A stretch of DNA of 64,000 nucleotides from Pseudomonas benzenivorans (GTDB taxonomy: Bacteria > Pseudomonadota > Gammaproteobacteria > Pseudomonadales > Pseudomonadaceae), in assembly GCF_033547155.1 (NCBI RefSeq), contig NZ_CP137892.1:1302001-1366000 (forward strand). Reading direction: 5' to 3'. Made by a program: the position numbers and the translations under genes. The notes under the pieces are model-generated. The model did no database searches, was not told the origin of the DNA, and saw nothing but the letters and a program-made list of their open reading frames with translations. Numbering within the stretch: the stretch's first letter is position 1; the number at the start of each line of letters is the position of its first letter. Positions 55,223 to 64,000 of this stretch are shown here, in pieces.

Positions 55223-55691
55223 GACGCCCGCTATCGATTTGTTAAAAAAAGCCAAGGCCGAACACCGGGTGCACAGCTACGCGCATGATCCCAAGGCCCC
55301 CTCCTATGGCCTGGAGGCGGCGGAGAAGCTCGCCCTGGAGCCGGCGCGGGTGTTCAAGACGCTGCTGGCCGCCAGCGAGAAGGGCGAGTTGCTGGTGGCC
55401 GTGGTGCCGGTGGCCGGTAGCCTCGATCTCAAGGCCCTGGCCCAGGCCGCGGGGGTGAAGAAGGCCGATATGGCCGATCCCCAGGCGGCGCAGCGCGCCA
55501 CCGGTTACCTGCTCGGCGGTATCAGCCCGCTGGGGCAGAAGAAGCGTCTGCGCACCTTCATCGACGAGTCGGCGCAGCATTGCGCGAGCATCTTCGTCAG
55601 CGCCGGGCGCCGTGGCCTGGAGGTCGAGTTGACGGCCGAGGTGCTGGCCCTGCATACCCAGGCGCGGTTCGCCGCCATCGGTCGCAGTTGA
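55221..55691 (+). CDS. YbaK/EbsC-type aminoacyl-tRNA deacylase
   Basis: 156 residues. [22 protein letters not shown], then [21 protein letters not shown], the invariant Lys region and [21 protein letters not shown] are typical of YbaK, which hydrolyses mischarged Cys-tRNA(Pro). It stands between glpR and glpK, not an obvious functional partner. Its start at 55221 overlaps a GlpR-like site. Confidence 0.88.
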   Translation: MTPAIDLLKKAKAEHRVHSYAHDPKAPSYGLEAAEKLALEPARVFKTLLAASEKGELLVAVVPVAGSLDLKALAQAAGVKKADMADPQAAQRATGYLLGGISPLGQKKRLRTFIDESAQHCASIFVSAGRRGLEVELTAEVLALHTQARFAAIGRS

Positions 55692-55779
55692 GGCAGAGGC
55701 CCGTCGGCCCAGTAGTTCGACGGCGAATCCGGCGAGATCCGGGGTTCGCCCCTCAATCCACAACAATAAGGAATTGCCC

Positions 55780-57267
<1,488 letters not shown>

Positions 57268-57317
57268 GCGCTGCTACAACTGGAGACAGGCGCCACCGTC
57301 CTGCGCGAGTACCCCTG

Positions 57318-58106
57318 ATGCCCCTCCGACCCTGGTGGAGTTCTTCCTTGCCGGCTGCCGTGCTGGCGCTGGCGTTGCTTGTCGGCAGTCCCGCTGCCCG
57401 GGCGGAAACCCTGGTGATAGCCGGCGATCCCTGGTGCCCGGTGAATTGCGAGCCGGGCTCGGCGCAGCCGGGGATCTTCGTCGAGCTGGCGCAGGACATC
57501 TTCGCCGAGGCGGGGATCGAGGTGAAATACCGTTTGATCAACTGGGCGCGGGCGCTGCATGCGGCGCGGCGGGGGCGGATCAACGCGGTCATAGGTGCCG
57601 GTCAGGCGGATGCCCCCGACTTTCTCTTCACGCCGACGCCGGTGAGCCTGTCGCGCATGTGTTTCTATGTGCTGGCGGACAGCGGCTGGCGCTTCACGGG
57701 CTGGCAGGACTTGGGCGGCCAACGCCTCGGGGTGATCCACGACTACAGCTATGGCCGCGAGCTGGATGCTTACGTGCAGGCCCATGGCGGCGATCCGGCG
57801 CGGGTGCAGCAGGCCTATGGCGACCGCGCCCTGGAGGCGAATATCGACAAGCTGCTCAATGGGCGCATCGACGTCACCGTGGCGAACACCTGGGTGATGC
57901 AGAACTGGCTGCGGCGTCAGGGCCGTGTCGGGGCGCTGCGTAATGCCGGGTGCCGGCAGCCGGACGTGGCCATCTACCTGGCCTTCTCGCCGGCGCTGGC
58001 GAGCAGTCGGCGGCATGTCGAGCTGTTCGAGGCGGGGCTGCGGCGGCGTCAGGCCGATGGCCGCCTGCAGCGCCTGCTGGAGCGTTACGGAGTCAGCGAG
58101 CCCTGA
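57318..58106 (+). CDS. Periplasmic amino-acid-type solute-binding protein
   Basis: 262 residues. A signal peptide ends near residue 29 (SPAARA-E). The mature part resembles family 3 solute-binding proteins: GIFVELAQDIFAEAGIEVKYRLINWARALHAARRGRINAVIG, and LGGQRLGVIHDYSYGRELD. No ABC permease genes are adjacent, so it may work with a distant transporter or be a signalling receptor. The ATG is at 57318 with only a weak upstream site. Confidence 0.78.
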   Translation: MPLRPWWSSSLPAAVLALALLVGSPAARAETLVIAGDPWCPVNCEPGSAQPGIFVELAQDIFAEAGIEVKYRLINWARALHAARRGRINAVIGAGQADAPDFLFTPTPVSLSRMCFYVLADSGWRFTGWQDLGGQRLGVIHDYSYGRELDAYVQAHGGDPARVQQAYGDRALEANIDKLLNGRIDVTVANTWVMQNWLRRQGRVGALRNAGCRQPDVAIYLAFSPALASSRRHVELFEAGLRRRQADGRLQRLLERYGVSEP

Positions 58107-58218
58107 GCGACGGCCAGCTGCAACGCCGAGCTGTAGCGTTCAGCTGGTGGGCGGCTGTATGGGGCGCTCGAGGTCGACTCGGGGCATGCTGGGGCGACCC
58201 ACCTTGCAGGAGCGTGCC

Positions 58219-59007
58219 ATGCAGCTTGAATTTCACCAGGTCGATGCCTTCAGCCACCGTCCCTTCGCCGGCAATCCCGCCATGGTCTATCGCCTGGAGC
58301 ACTGGCTCGACGACAGCCTGATGCAGCAGATCGCCAGCGAACACAACCTGGCGGAAACCGCCTTTCTGGTGAGGGAAGGGAACGCCTGGCGTATCCGCTG
58401 GTTCACCCCGAGTACCGAGGTGCCGCTGTGCGGCCACGCCACCCTGGCCAGCGCCAAGGTGTTGTTCGACCTGTACGCCGAGGCGGGCGAGGCCATCGAC
58501 TTCAGCAGTCAGTCGGGGCCCCTGAGGGTGACGCGAGAGGGGGAGCGCCTGGTGCTGGATTTTCCGATCGTCCAGGCGCGCGAGGTGCCGGTCACGGCTG
58601 CACTGGAGCAGGCCCTGGGGCTGCCGGTGGAGGCCGCCTGGCAGGGCAACGAACTGCTGGCGGTGGTCGCGTCGGAGCAGGCGGTGCGGGCCTGCCGTCC
58701 GGACCTCCCGGCCCTGGCCAAGCTGCCGGGGTTGGGGGTGATCCTCACCGCCCCCGGCGCGCGGCATGACTTCGTCTCCCGCTACTTCGCCCCGGGCATC
58801 GGCATCGACGAGGACCCGGTGACCGGCTCGACCCATTGCACTCTGACGCCCTACTGGGCCCAGCGTTTGGGCAAGCGGGAGTTGAGCGCCTATCAGTGTT
58901 CGCCGCGGGGTGGGGAGTTGCATTGCCGCCTGCAGGGCGAGCGGGTGAAGATCGCCGGCGAGGCGATACTGGTCGCCAGCGGCCGGCTCTACTTGAACGA
59001 GGGGTGA
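58219..59007 (+). CDS. PhzF-family isomerase-like protein
   Basis: 262 residues. FHQVDAFSHRPFAGNPAMVY at the start, EHNLAETAFLV (conserved Glu of PhzF), LCGHATLASAKVLF, and DEDPVTGSTHCTLTPYWAQRLG near residue 205 are the family pattern. Members are often called phenazine biosynthesis-like, but most act outside that pathway. CAGGAG precedes the ATG. Convergent with the ABC ATPase gene. No phenazine genes are near. Confidence 0.87.
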   Translation: MQLEFHQVDAFSHRPFAGNPAMVYRLEHWLDDSLMQQIASEHNLAETAFLVREGNAWRIRWFTPSTEVPLCGHATLASAKVLFDLYAEAGEAIDFSSQSGPLRVTREGERLVLDFPIVQAREVPVTAALEQALGLPVEAAWQGNELLAVVASEQAVRACRPDLPALAKLPGLGVILTAPGARHDFVSRYFAPGIGIDEDPVTGSTHCTLTPYWAQRLGKRELSAYQCSPRGGELHCRLQGERVKIAGEAILVASGRLYLNEG

Positions 59008-59032
59008 AAGGCGCCGGTGCCTGGCCGGCGCT

Positions 59033-60142
59033 TCAGTTGGCGCTGCTGTAGCGGCGCACGCCGGAGTCGCCGAGCTCCAGGTGCGCGGCGATGCTGCCCA
59101 GGGCCGGGAAGGCCACCAGATGATCGGCGGCCACGCGAATCCCTACTTCCTCCCCCGGCAGATGATCGGCGTGGCTGGGGAAGATCGACTCCAGCTGGCT
59201 GCCGGTGGGCAGTTGCAGGCGATACAGGGTGGCGGCGCCGAGGAAGGTCTTGCCGACGATCAGCGCCTTCTGCTCGCTGTCCGGCGCATAGACGATATCG
59301 TCCGGGCGCAGCAGCACGTCCACCGCGCTGCCCACCGGCCAGATATAGGCGCGGTTGCCGCGAATCACCCCGAGCTCGGTCTGTACCGCATCCGGGCTGA
59401 GCAGCTGGCCGCGGATGAAGTAGCCCTGGCCGATGAAGCTGGCGACGAAGGGCGTCAGCGGCTCGTGGTACAGGTTGTAGGGCGTATCCCACTGCTCCAG
59501 CTTGCCTTCCTTGAACACCCCGACATGGTCGCTGACGGCGAAGGCCTCCTCCTGGTCGTGGGTGACCAGGATGGCGCTGGTGCCGCGGGCCTTGAGGATG
59601 TCGCGGACCTCGTGGCTCAGGCGCCGGCGCAGTTCGCCATCGAGATTGGAGAAGGGTTCGTCGAGCAGCAGCAGGCGTGGCTCCGGTGCCAGCGCCCGGG
59701 CCAGCGCCACGCGCTGCTGCTGGCCGCCGGACAGCTCGTGAGGGTAGCGCTTGCCCAGGTGGCTGAGCTTGACCAGTTCCAGCAGCTCGGCGGTGATGCG
59801 CTCGCAGTTGGCCTGCTTGCGGATGCCGAAGCCGATGTTCTCGGCCACCGTCAGATGCGGGAACAGGGCATAGTCCTGGAACACCATGCCGATGCGCCGC
59901 TTCTCCGGCGCCAGGGTGAAGTCGGCGCGGGAGATGACCTGGTCTTCCAGCTGGATCTCCCCCTCGGTCACCGGCTCGAAGCCGGCGATGGCGCGCAGGG
60001 TGGTGGTCTTGCCGCAACCGGAGGGACCGAGCAGGCAGCCGATGTCGCCGGCATTCAGGTGCAGATTGAGGTCCTGCACGACGCGGTGCTCGTGGTAGCC
60101 GCAGCTCAGGTCGCGCAGGCTCAGCAGCAGGGAATGGCTCAT
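59033..60142 (-). CDS. ABC transporter ATPase (FbpC/PotA-like)
   Basis: 369 residues. Walker A is GPSGCGKT at 39-46, the signature [15 protein letters not shown] lies near residue 137 and Walker B is LLLLDEPF; a C-terminal regulatory (TOBE-like) region of about 130 residues follows, as in iron and polyamine importers. Its ATG overlaps the argF stop by 4 bases. An argF-ABC ATPase pair of this kind is also seen in P. aeruginosa. No permease or binding protein is beside it, so the substrate is uncertain. Confidence 0.87.
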   Translation of the reverse strand: MSHSLLLSLRDLSCGYHEHRVVQDLNLHLNAGDIGCLLGPSGCGKTTTLRAIAGFEPVTEGEIQLEDQVISRADFTLAPEKRRIGMVFQDYALFPHLTVAENIGFGIRKQANCERITAELLELVKLSHLGKRYPHELSGGQQQRVALARALAPEPRLLLLDEPFSNLDGELRRRLSHEVRDILKARGTSAILVTHDQEEAFAVSDHVGVFKEGKLEQWDTPYNLYHEPLTPFVASFIGQGYFIRGQLLSPDAVQTELGVIRGNRAYIWPVGSAVDVLLRPDDIVYAPDSEQKALIVGKTFLGAATLYRLQLPTGSQLESIFPSHADHLPGEEVGIRVAADHLVAFPALGSIAAHLELGDSGVRRYSSAN

Positions 60143-61059
60143 GCGTGGTGGTAGGCGGGTTCGACGAGGAACTCCAGCAGCGCCTTCTGCGCATGCAGGC
60201 GGTTCTCCGCCTGGTCCCAGGCCACTGCGCGCGGGTCGTCGAGCAGGTCCTCGCTGATCTCCTCGCCGCGGTGTGCCGGCAGGCAGTGCAGGAACAGCAC
60301 GTCCGCGACCGCGGCATCGAGCAGCGCACGGTCGACCTTGTAGGGCTTGAACAGCTTGTGGCGCTCGGCGATCTCGTCTTCCTGGCCCATGGACGCCCAC
60401 ACGTCGGTGGTCACCAGGTGGGCGCCGGCCACGGCCTCGCGCGGGTCGCGCAGCACCTTCACGCGGTCGCCGGCGCGGGCGAGAAACTCGGGGTTGGGCT
60501 CGTAGCCTTCCGGGCAGGCGACGCGCAACTGGAAGTCGAACTGCTGCGCGGCCTCTATATAGGAGTTGCACATGTTGTTGCCGTCGCCGATCCAGGCCAC
60601 CGTCTTGCCGGTGATGCTGCCGCGGTGCTCCAGGTAGGTCTGCATGTCGGCCAGCAGCTGGCAGGGGTGCAGGTCGTCCGACAGGCCGTTGATCACCGGG
60701 ACCCGCGAGTGGGCGGCGAACTCGACCAGGTTGCTGTGGGCGAAGGTGCGGATCATCACCGCGTCGAGCATGCGTGACATGACGCGGGCGGCGTCGGCGA
60801 TCGGCTCACCGCGGCCGAGCTGGGTGTCGCGCGGCGAGAGGAAGATCGCCTGGCCACCGAGCTGGATCATGCCCGCCTCGAAGGACAGCCGGGTGCGGGT
60901 CGAGGCCTTCTCGAAGATCATCCCCAGTACGCGATTTTTCAGCGGTTCGAACAGCACGCCTCGATTGCGCAAGCTCTTCAGCTCTGTGCCGCGGCGGATC
61001 AGGCTCACCAGTTCTTCCGGCGTGCAGTCCATCAGCGAGAGAAAGTGTCTTGCGCTCAT
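60139..61059 (-). CDS. argF: Ornithine carbamoyltransferase ArgF
   Basis: 306 residues, anabolic type. Carbamoyl-phosphate loop STRTR at 53-57, [14 protein letters not shown] for the substrate site, and [12 protein letters not shown] near the C-terminus with the ornithine-binding Cys. It makes citrulline in arginine synthesis. It is the first gene before the ABC ATPase gene, and a sigma-70-type promoter can be seen upstream. Confidence 0.95.
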   Translation of the reverse strand: MSARHFLSLMDCTPEELVSLIRRGTELKSLRNRGVLFEPLKNRVLGMIFEKASTRTRLSFEAGMIQLGGQAIFLSPRDTQLGRGEPIADAARVMSRMLDAVMIRTFAHSNLVEFAAHSRVPVINGLSDDLHPCQLLADMQTYLEHRGSITGKTVAWIGDGNNMCNSYIEAAQQFDFQLRVACPEGYEPNPEFLARAGDRVKVLRDPREAVAGAHLVTTDVWASMGQEDEIAERHKLFKPYKVDRALLDAAVADVLFLHCLPAHRGEEISEDLLDDPRAVAWDQAENRLHAQKALLEFLVEPAYHHA

Positions 61060-61386
61060 CGTTAACTACCTTTTGACAACAGCGCAGGTTCAACGGCCAG
61101 GTTTAACGAGGAAAGGGCAGAACCTGCGGCTGGGAGCCGCACGGGGCGACGAAACGGGGAAGGCGCGATCTTATAAGGAAATGACGAGAAGGCGCAAATT
61201 GTCCGGTCGGTCATGGATAAGTCGGCGCCGTGTAAGCATTTTCCTCATTTGGCGTGCGAGATGTCACATTTTTGACAACTGTGCTTGCCCGGGCGCCATG
61301 GGGCTTCTAGGATGCCCGCGCCTTTTCCAGGCAATGCATTGTCTCGCAACGGGACGTCCATGGAATGTTATGCAAAGGAGTTTTGC
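61060..61386. other. Divergent intergenic region argF / lipoprotein
   Basis: 327 bases. It holds the argF promoter (61170-61197), GCAGGTTC and GAACCTGC (61083-61090, 61119-61126) that could pair in the argF leader, and an AAGGAG site for the lipoprotein gene. I see no certain ArgR box. Confidence 0.5.
61170..61197 (-). promoter_or_regulatory. Probable sigma-70 promoter of argF
   Basis: On the minus strand, TTGCGC (61197-61192) and TATAAG (61175-61170) are separated by 16 bases, close to the TTGACA/TATAAT pattern. They lie 110-138 bases upstream of argF. Confidence 0.55.
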
Positions 61387-61818
61387 ATGAAGCACGTAGC
61401 CTACGCCGCCGCTTTCACCGCCCTCGCTCTGTTGACTGGCTGTGCCAGCCAGAACGTCAGCCAGCCGACCGCACCCCTGAACGGTAACGTCAAGACTGAC
61501 CTGAAGGCCGATGTGAAAGTGGGTGAGCCCATCTCCGGTGAGTCCTCGGTGAGCATCCTGTTCAACGTGTTCAAGCTGGGTGGCGACAGCCAGTTCGCCG
61601 ATGGTGTGACCTATGGTGGTGGCGAAGGTGGTTTTGCCCTGGGTCTGGACCCGGTGGCTTCCGCCAAGTCCGCAGCAGCCTACAAAGCCGTTACCACTTC
61701 GGGTGCCGACCTGATCGTCGCGCCGCGTTACGAAGTGAACGTCGAAGATTACTTCGTCTACAAGACCGTCAACGTCAAAGTGACAGGTAAGAAAGGCACC
61801 GTGACCGCCATCCGTTAA
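61387..61818 (+). CDS. Small secreted lipoprotein of unknown function
   Basis: 143 residues. A signal ends at LLTGC (Cys19, lipobox). The mature part has short repeats of Lys/Asp/Val (NVKTDLKADVKVGE) and a Gly-rich stretch (YGGGEGGFALG), then VEDYFVYKTVNVKV. AAGGAG lies 7 bases before the ATG. The +2 residue is Ala, so the outer membrane is likely. No domain recognised; it follows the argF group as in other Pseudomonas. Confidence 0.75.
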   Translation: MKHVAYAAAFTALALLTGCASQNVSQPTAPLNGNVKTDLKADVKVGEPISGESSVSILFNVFKLGGDSQFADGVTYGGGEGGFALGLDPVASAKSAAAYKAVTTSGADLIVAPRYEVNVEDYFVYKTVNVKVTGKKGTVTAIR

Positions 61819-61839
61819 GGAAGGGTTGTCCGCACTGCT

Positions 61840-61868
61840 GAATCGGCTGGCATGATGCCGGCCGATTC
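61840..61868. other. Hairpin after the lipoprotein gene
   Basis: GAATCGGCTGGCAT and ATGCCGGCCGATTC pair over 14 positions with one T-G wobble. No T-run follows, so termination is uncertain. Confidence 0.45.
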
Positions 61869-61964
61869 ATGAGACGAACCCTGCTGGCGTGGTCTCCTCG
61901 CAGTCCCCATAGTCTTGTCATGCGACCGCAACGGTCGTCTCGAACAAGAACATGAGGCCAGGCC

Positions 61965-64000
61965 ATGACCAAGACCCTCCATCACCGTGCGTGCCATCTG
62001 TGTGAAGCCATCTGCGGTCTGAGCATCGAGACCGAGACCCTGGCCGACGGCAGTACCCGCATCCTGTCGATCAAGGGCGATGCCCAGGATAGCTTCAGTC
62101 GTGGCCATATCTGTCCCAAGGCGGTGGCCCTGCAGGACATCCAGAACGACCCTGACCGGCTGCGCCAACCCATGCGTCGAATCGGCAAGGAGTGGCAGGC
62201 GATTGGCTGGGACGAGGCCTTCGCCCTGGTCGCCGAACGCCTGATCGCCATCCAGGGGCTTCATGGCAACAGTGCCGTGGCGATCTATCAAGGCAACCCC
62301 AGTGTGCACAACTATGGGCTGATGACCCATAGCAACTATTTCCTCGGCCTGCTCAAGACCCGCAGCCGTTTCTCCGCCACGTCGGTCGACCAGCTGCCCC
62401 ATCATCTGGTCAGCCTGCTGATGTACGGCCATGGCATGCTGTTGCCGATCCCGGACATCGACCGCACCGAGTTCATGCTGATCCTCGGCGGCAATCCGTT
62501 GGCTTCCAACGGCAGCATCATGACCGTGCCGGATGTCGAGAAACGCCTCAAGTCCATCCAGGCGCGCGGCGGAAAAGTGGTGGTGGTCGACCCGCGCCGC
62601 AGCGAGACCGCGGCCATAGCCGATCAGCACCTGTTCGTCCGTCCGGGCGAGGATGCGGCCCTGCTGTTCGGCCTGCTCAATACATTGTTCGAGGAGGGAC
62701 TGACGCGCGCCAGCCACCTGCCTGTCGCCGGCCTGGACGAGGTGCGTCAGGCGATCGCCGGCTTCACCGCCGAGACCATGGCCGGGCGTTGTGGGGTGCC
62801 GGTCGCCACCATCCGCCAGTTGGCGCGCGACTTTGCCGCCGCGGACAGGGCCGTGTGCTACGGGCGCATGGGCGTGTCCACCCAGGCTTTCGGCACGCTG
62901 TGCCAGTGGTTGATCCAGTTGATCAACCTGGTCACCGGCAATCTGGACCGGGAGGGTGGAGCGCTCTGCAGCGAGGCGGCCATCGACCTCACTGCTGCGA
63001 GTTCCGGTACCCATTTCGATCGCTGGCGCAGTCGCGTTTCGGCTCTACCGGAGTACGGCGGCGAGCTGCCGGTGGCGGCCCTGGCCGAGGAAATGTTGAC
63101 GCCGGGTGCGGGGCAGGTCCGCGCGCTGATCACGGTCGCCGGCAACCCGGTGCTCTCGACCCCCAATGGCCGTCAGCTGGAGACGGCGCTGGAGGGGCTG
63201 GAGTTCATGCTCAGCATCGACCCCTACATCAACGAAACCACCCGTTATGCCGACCTGATTCTCCCGCCGACTGCGCCGCTGGAGCATGACCATTACGATC
63301 TGACCTTCAACAGCCTCGCCGTGCGCAACGTCGCGCGCTTCAACGAGCCGGTACTGGCCAAGCCCGGCGGCACCCTGCATGACTGGGAGATCTTCGTCGG
63401 CCTGGCCAAGGCCTTCGCGGCCAGGACAGGGGGGGCGTTGAGGGCGACCATGGCCCCGGCACAGATCATCGATATGGGCCTGCGTGAGGGCCGCTATGGC
63501 GATAGCTCCGCGTTCAGGCTGTCCCTGGCCAAGCTGCGCGAGCACCCTCACGGCATCGACCTGGGCGCGCTCAAGCCCAATCTGACCGGTCGCCTGCAGA
63601 CGGCGGGACACCAGGTTCAGGCGGCGCCAGCCCTGCTCTTGAGCGATCTCGCACGTTTTGCCGCGCAACCGGCGGCCAGGGCCGACGAGCTGCTGCTGGT
63701 CGGCCGTCGCCATGTGCGCAGCAACAACTCCTGGATGCACAACTACCACCGCCTGGTGAAGGGCAAGCCGCGCCACCAGCTGCTGATGCATCCGGCGGAC
63801 CTGGATCGGCGTGGTATCGCCGACGGCCAGCGCGTATGCGTGCGTTCGCGGGTCGGGGTCGTAGAGGTGGAGGTGGCGGCCAGCGAGGAGATGATGCCCG
63901 GGGTGGTCAGCCTGCCCCATGGCTGGGGACATGCCCGCCCCGGGGTTCGACTGGGCATTGCCTGCGAGCAGCTGGGCGTCAGCGTCAACGACCTGACCGA
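61965..64000 (+). CDS. Molybdopterin-dependent oxidoreductase (partial, no stop in window)
   Basis: The first 678 residues are present; the frame is open to the right edge. The [4Fe-4S] ligands are C10-x2-C13-x3-C17 and the Cys of GHICPKA, followed by molybdopterin-cofactor segments (IYQGNPSVHNYG, LILGGNPLASNGS, VVVDPRRSETA). LITVAGNPVLSTPNGR and TRYADLILPPTAPLEHDHYD are typical of formate dehydrogenase/DMSO reductase-type proteins. No twin-Arg signal is seen, so the enzyme is cytoplasmic. The ATG at 61965 follows a GAGG site. Substrate unknown. Confidence 0.85.
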   Translation, partial: MTKTLHHRACHLCEAICGLSIETETLADGSTRILSIKGDAQDSFSRGHICPKAVALQDIQNDPDRLRQPMRRIGKEWQAIGWDEAFALVAERLIAIQGLHGNSAVAIYQGNPSVHNYGLMTHSNYFLGLLKTRSRFSATSVDQLPHHLVSLLMYGHGMLLPIPDIDRTEFMLILGGNPLASNGSIMTVPDVEKRLKSIQARGGKVVVVDPRRSETAAIADQHLFVRPGEDAALLFGLLNTLFEEGLTRASHLPVAGLDEVRQAIAGFTAETMAGRCGVPVATIRQLARDFAAADRAVCYGRMGVSTQAFGTLCQWLIQLINLVTGNLDREGGALCSEAAIDLTAASSGTHFDRWRSRVSALPEYGGELPVAALAEEMLTPGAGQVRALITVAGNPVLSTPNGRQLETALEGLEFMLSIDPYINETTRYADLILPPTAPLEHDHYDLTFNSLAVRNVARFNEPVLAKPGGTLHDWEIFVGLAKAFAARTGGALRATMAPAQIIDMGLREGRYGDSSAFRLSLAKLREHPHGIDLGALKPNLTGRLQTAGHQVQAAPALLLSDLARFAAQPAARADELLLVGRRHVRSNNSWMHNYHRLVKGKPRHQLLMHPADLDRRGIADGQRVCVRSRVGVVEVEVAASEEMMPGVVSLPHGWGHARPGVRLGIACEQLGVSVNDLT

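Overview
The window is high-GC DNA from a gammaproteobacterium of the Pseudomonas group. The order putA-putP, argF followed by an ABC ATPase gene, a glpD/glpR/glpK group, an LsfA-type peroxiredoxin, and frequent start contexts with GAGAACAACA before ATG all fit Pseudomonas. Genes are dense on both strands. I see no insertion sequence, CRISPR array, rRNA or complete tRNA.

Layout: (1) 1-2432, proline catabolism: the end of putA, then putP and a strong terminator. (2) 2553-4697, a peroxiredoxin-like/2OG-Fe(II) oxygenase fusion and a LysR regulator. (3) 5049-18513, an unusual catabolic locus. It holds a Rieske oxygenase, an aldehyde dehydrogenase, a rubredoxin fused to an FAD reductase, a DadA-like FAD oxidase, an EutQ-like cupin, an MFS carrier, a DddP-like M24-fold protein, two BCCT (betaine/onium) transporters and a thiol-dioxygenase-like cupin. 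Shared DNA motifs precede its transcription units. The likely job is uptake and breakdown of a quaternary ammonium or sulfonium zwitterion (carnitine-, betaine- or DMSP-like). The substrate cannot be fixed from sequence. (4) 18524-31182, mostly core and stress genes: LysR/azoreductase, 1-Cys peroxiredoxin, VF530 protein, a large penicillin-binding protein, methyltransferase, isochorismatase-like hydrolase, a lipoprotein, split-barrel and GAF proteins, and two groups that share a duplicated promoter block. (5) 31215-36168, an RND efflux operon (tetR-MFP-RND) with a large TetR operator. (6) 36258-40118, a VOC protein and divergent metR/metE.

(7) 40174-47174, a second catabolic module: divergent LysR, ureohydrolase, aldehyde dehydrogenase, a 57-residue membrane protein, an NCS1 permease and a BetA-like GMC oxidoreductase. 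Together they read as alcohol to aldehyde to acid oxidation plus removal of urea from a guanidino compound. (8) 47421-51434, a MocR regulator followed by a TIM-barrel isomerase-like protein and an MFS carrier, substrate unknown. (9) 51621-59007, an exported alpha/beta hydrolase, glycerol-3-phosphate genes (glpD, glpR, glpK) with a YbaK-type protein among them, a periplasmic solute-binding protein and a PhzF-like protein. (10) 59033-64000, argF overlapping an ABC ATPase gene, a small lipoprotein and the first two thirds of a molybdopterin oxidoreductase that runs off the end.

Several catabolic genes carry an AANAANAA element at or next to the ribosome binding site (putP, the Rieske gene, the DddP-like gene, the first BCCT gene, the ureohydrolase, the 57-residue gene, the MFS at 50169, glpK). 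This is the sequence recognised by Hfq/Crc in Pseudomonas and suggests shared catabolite repression.
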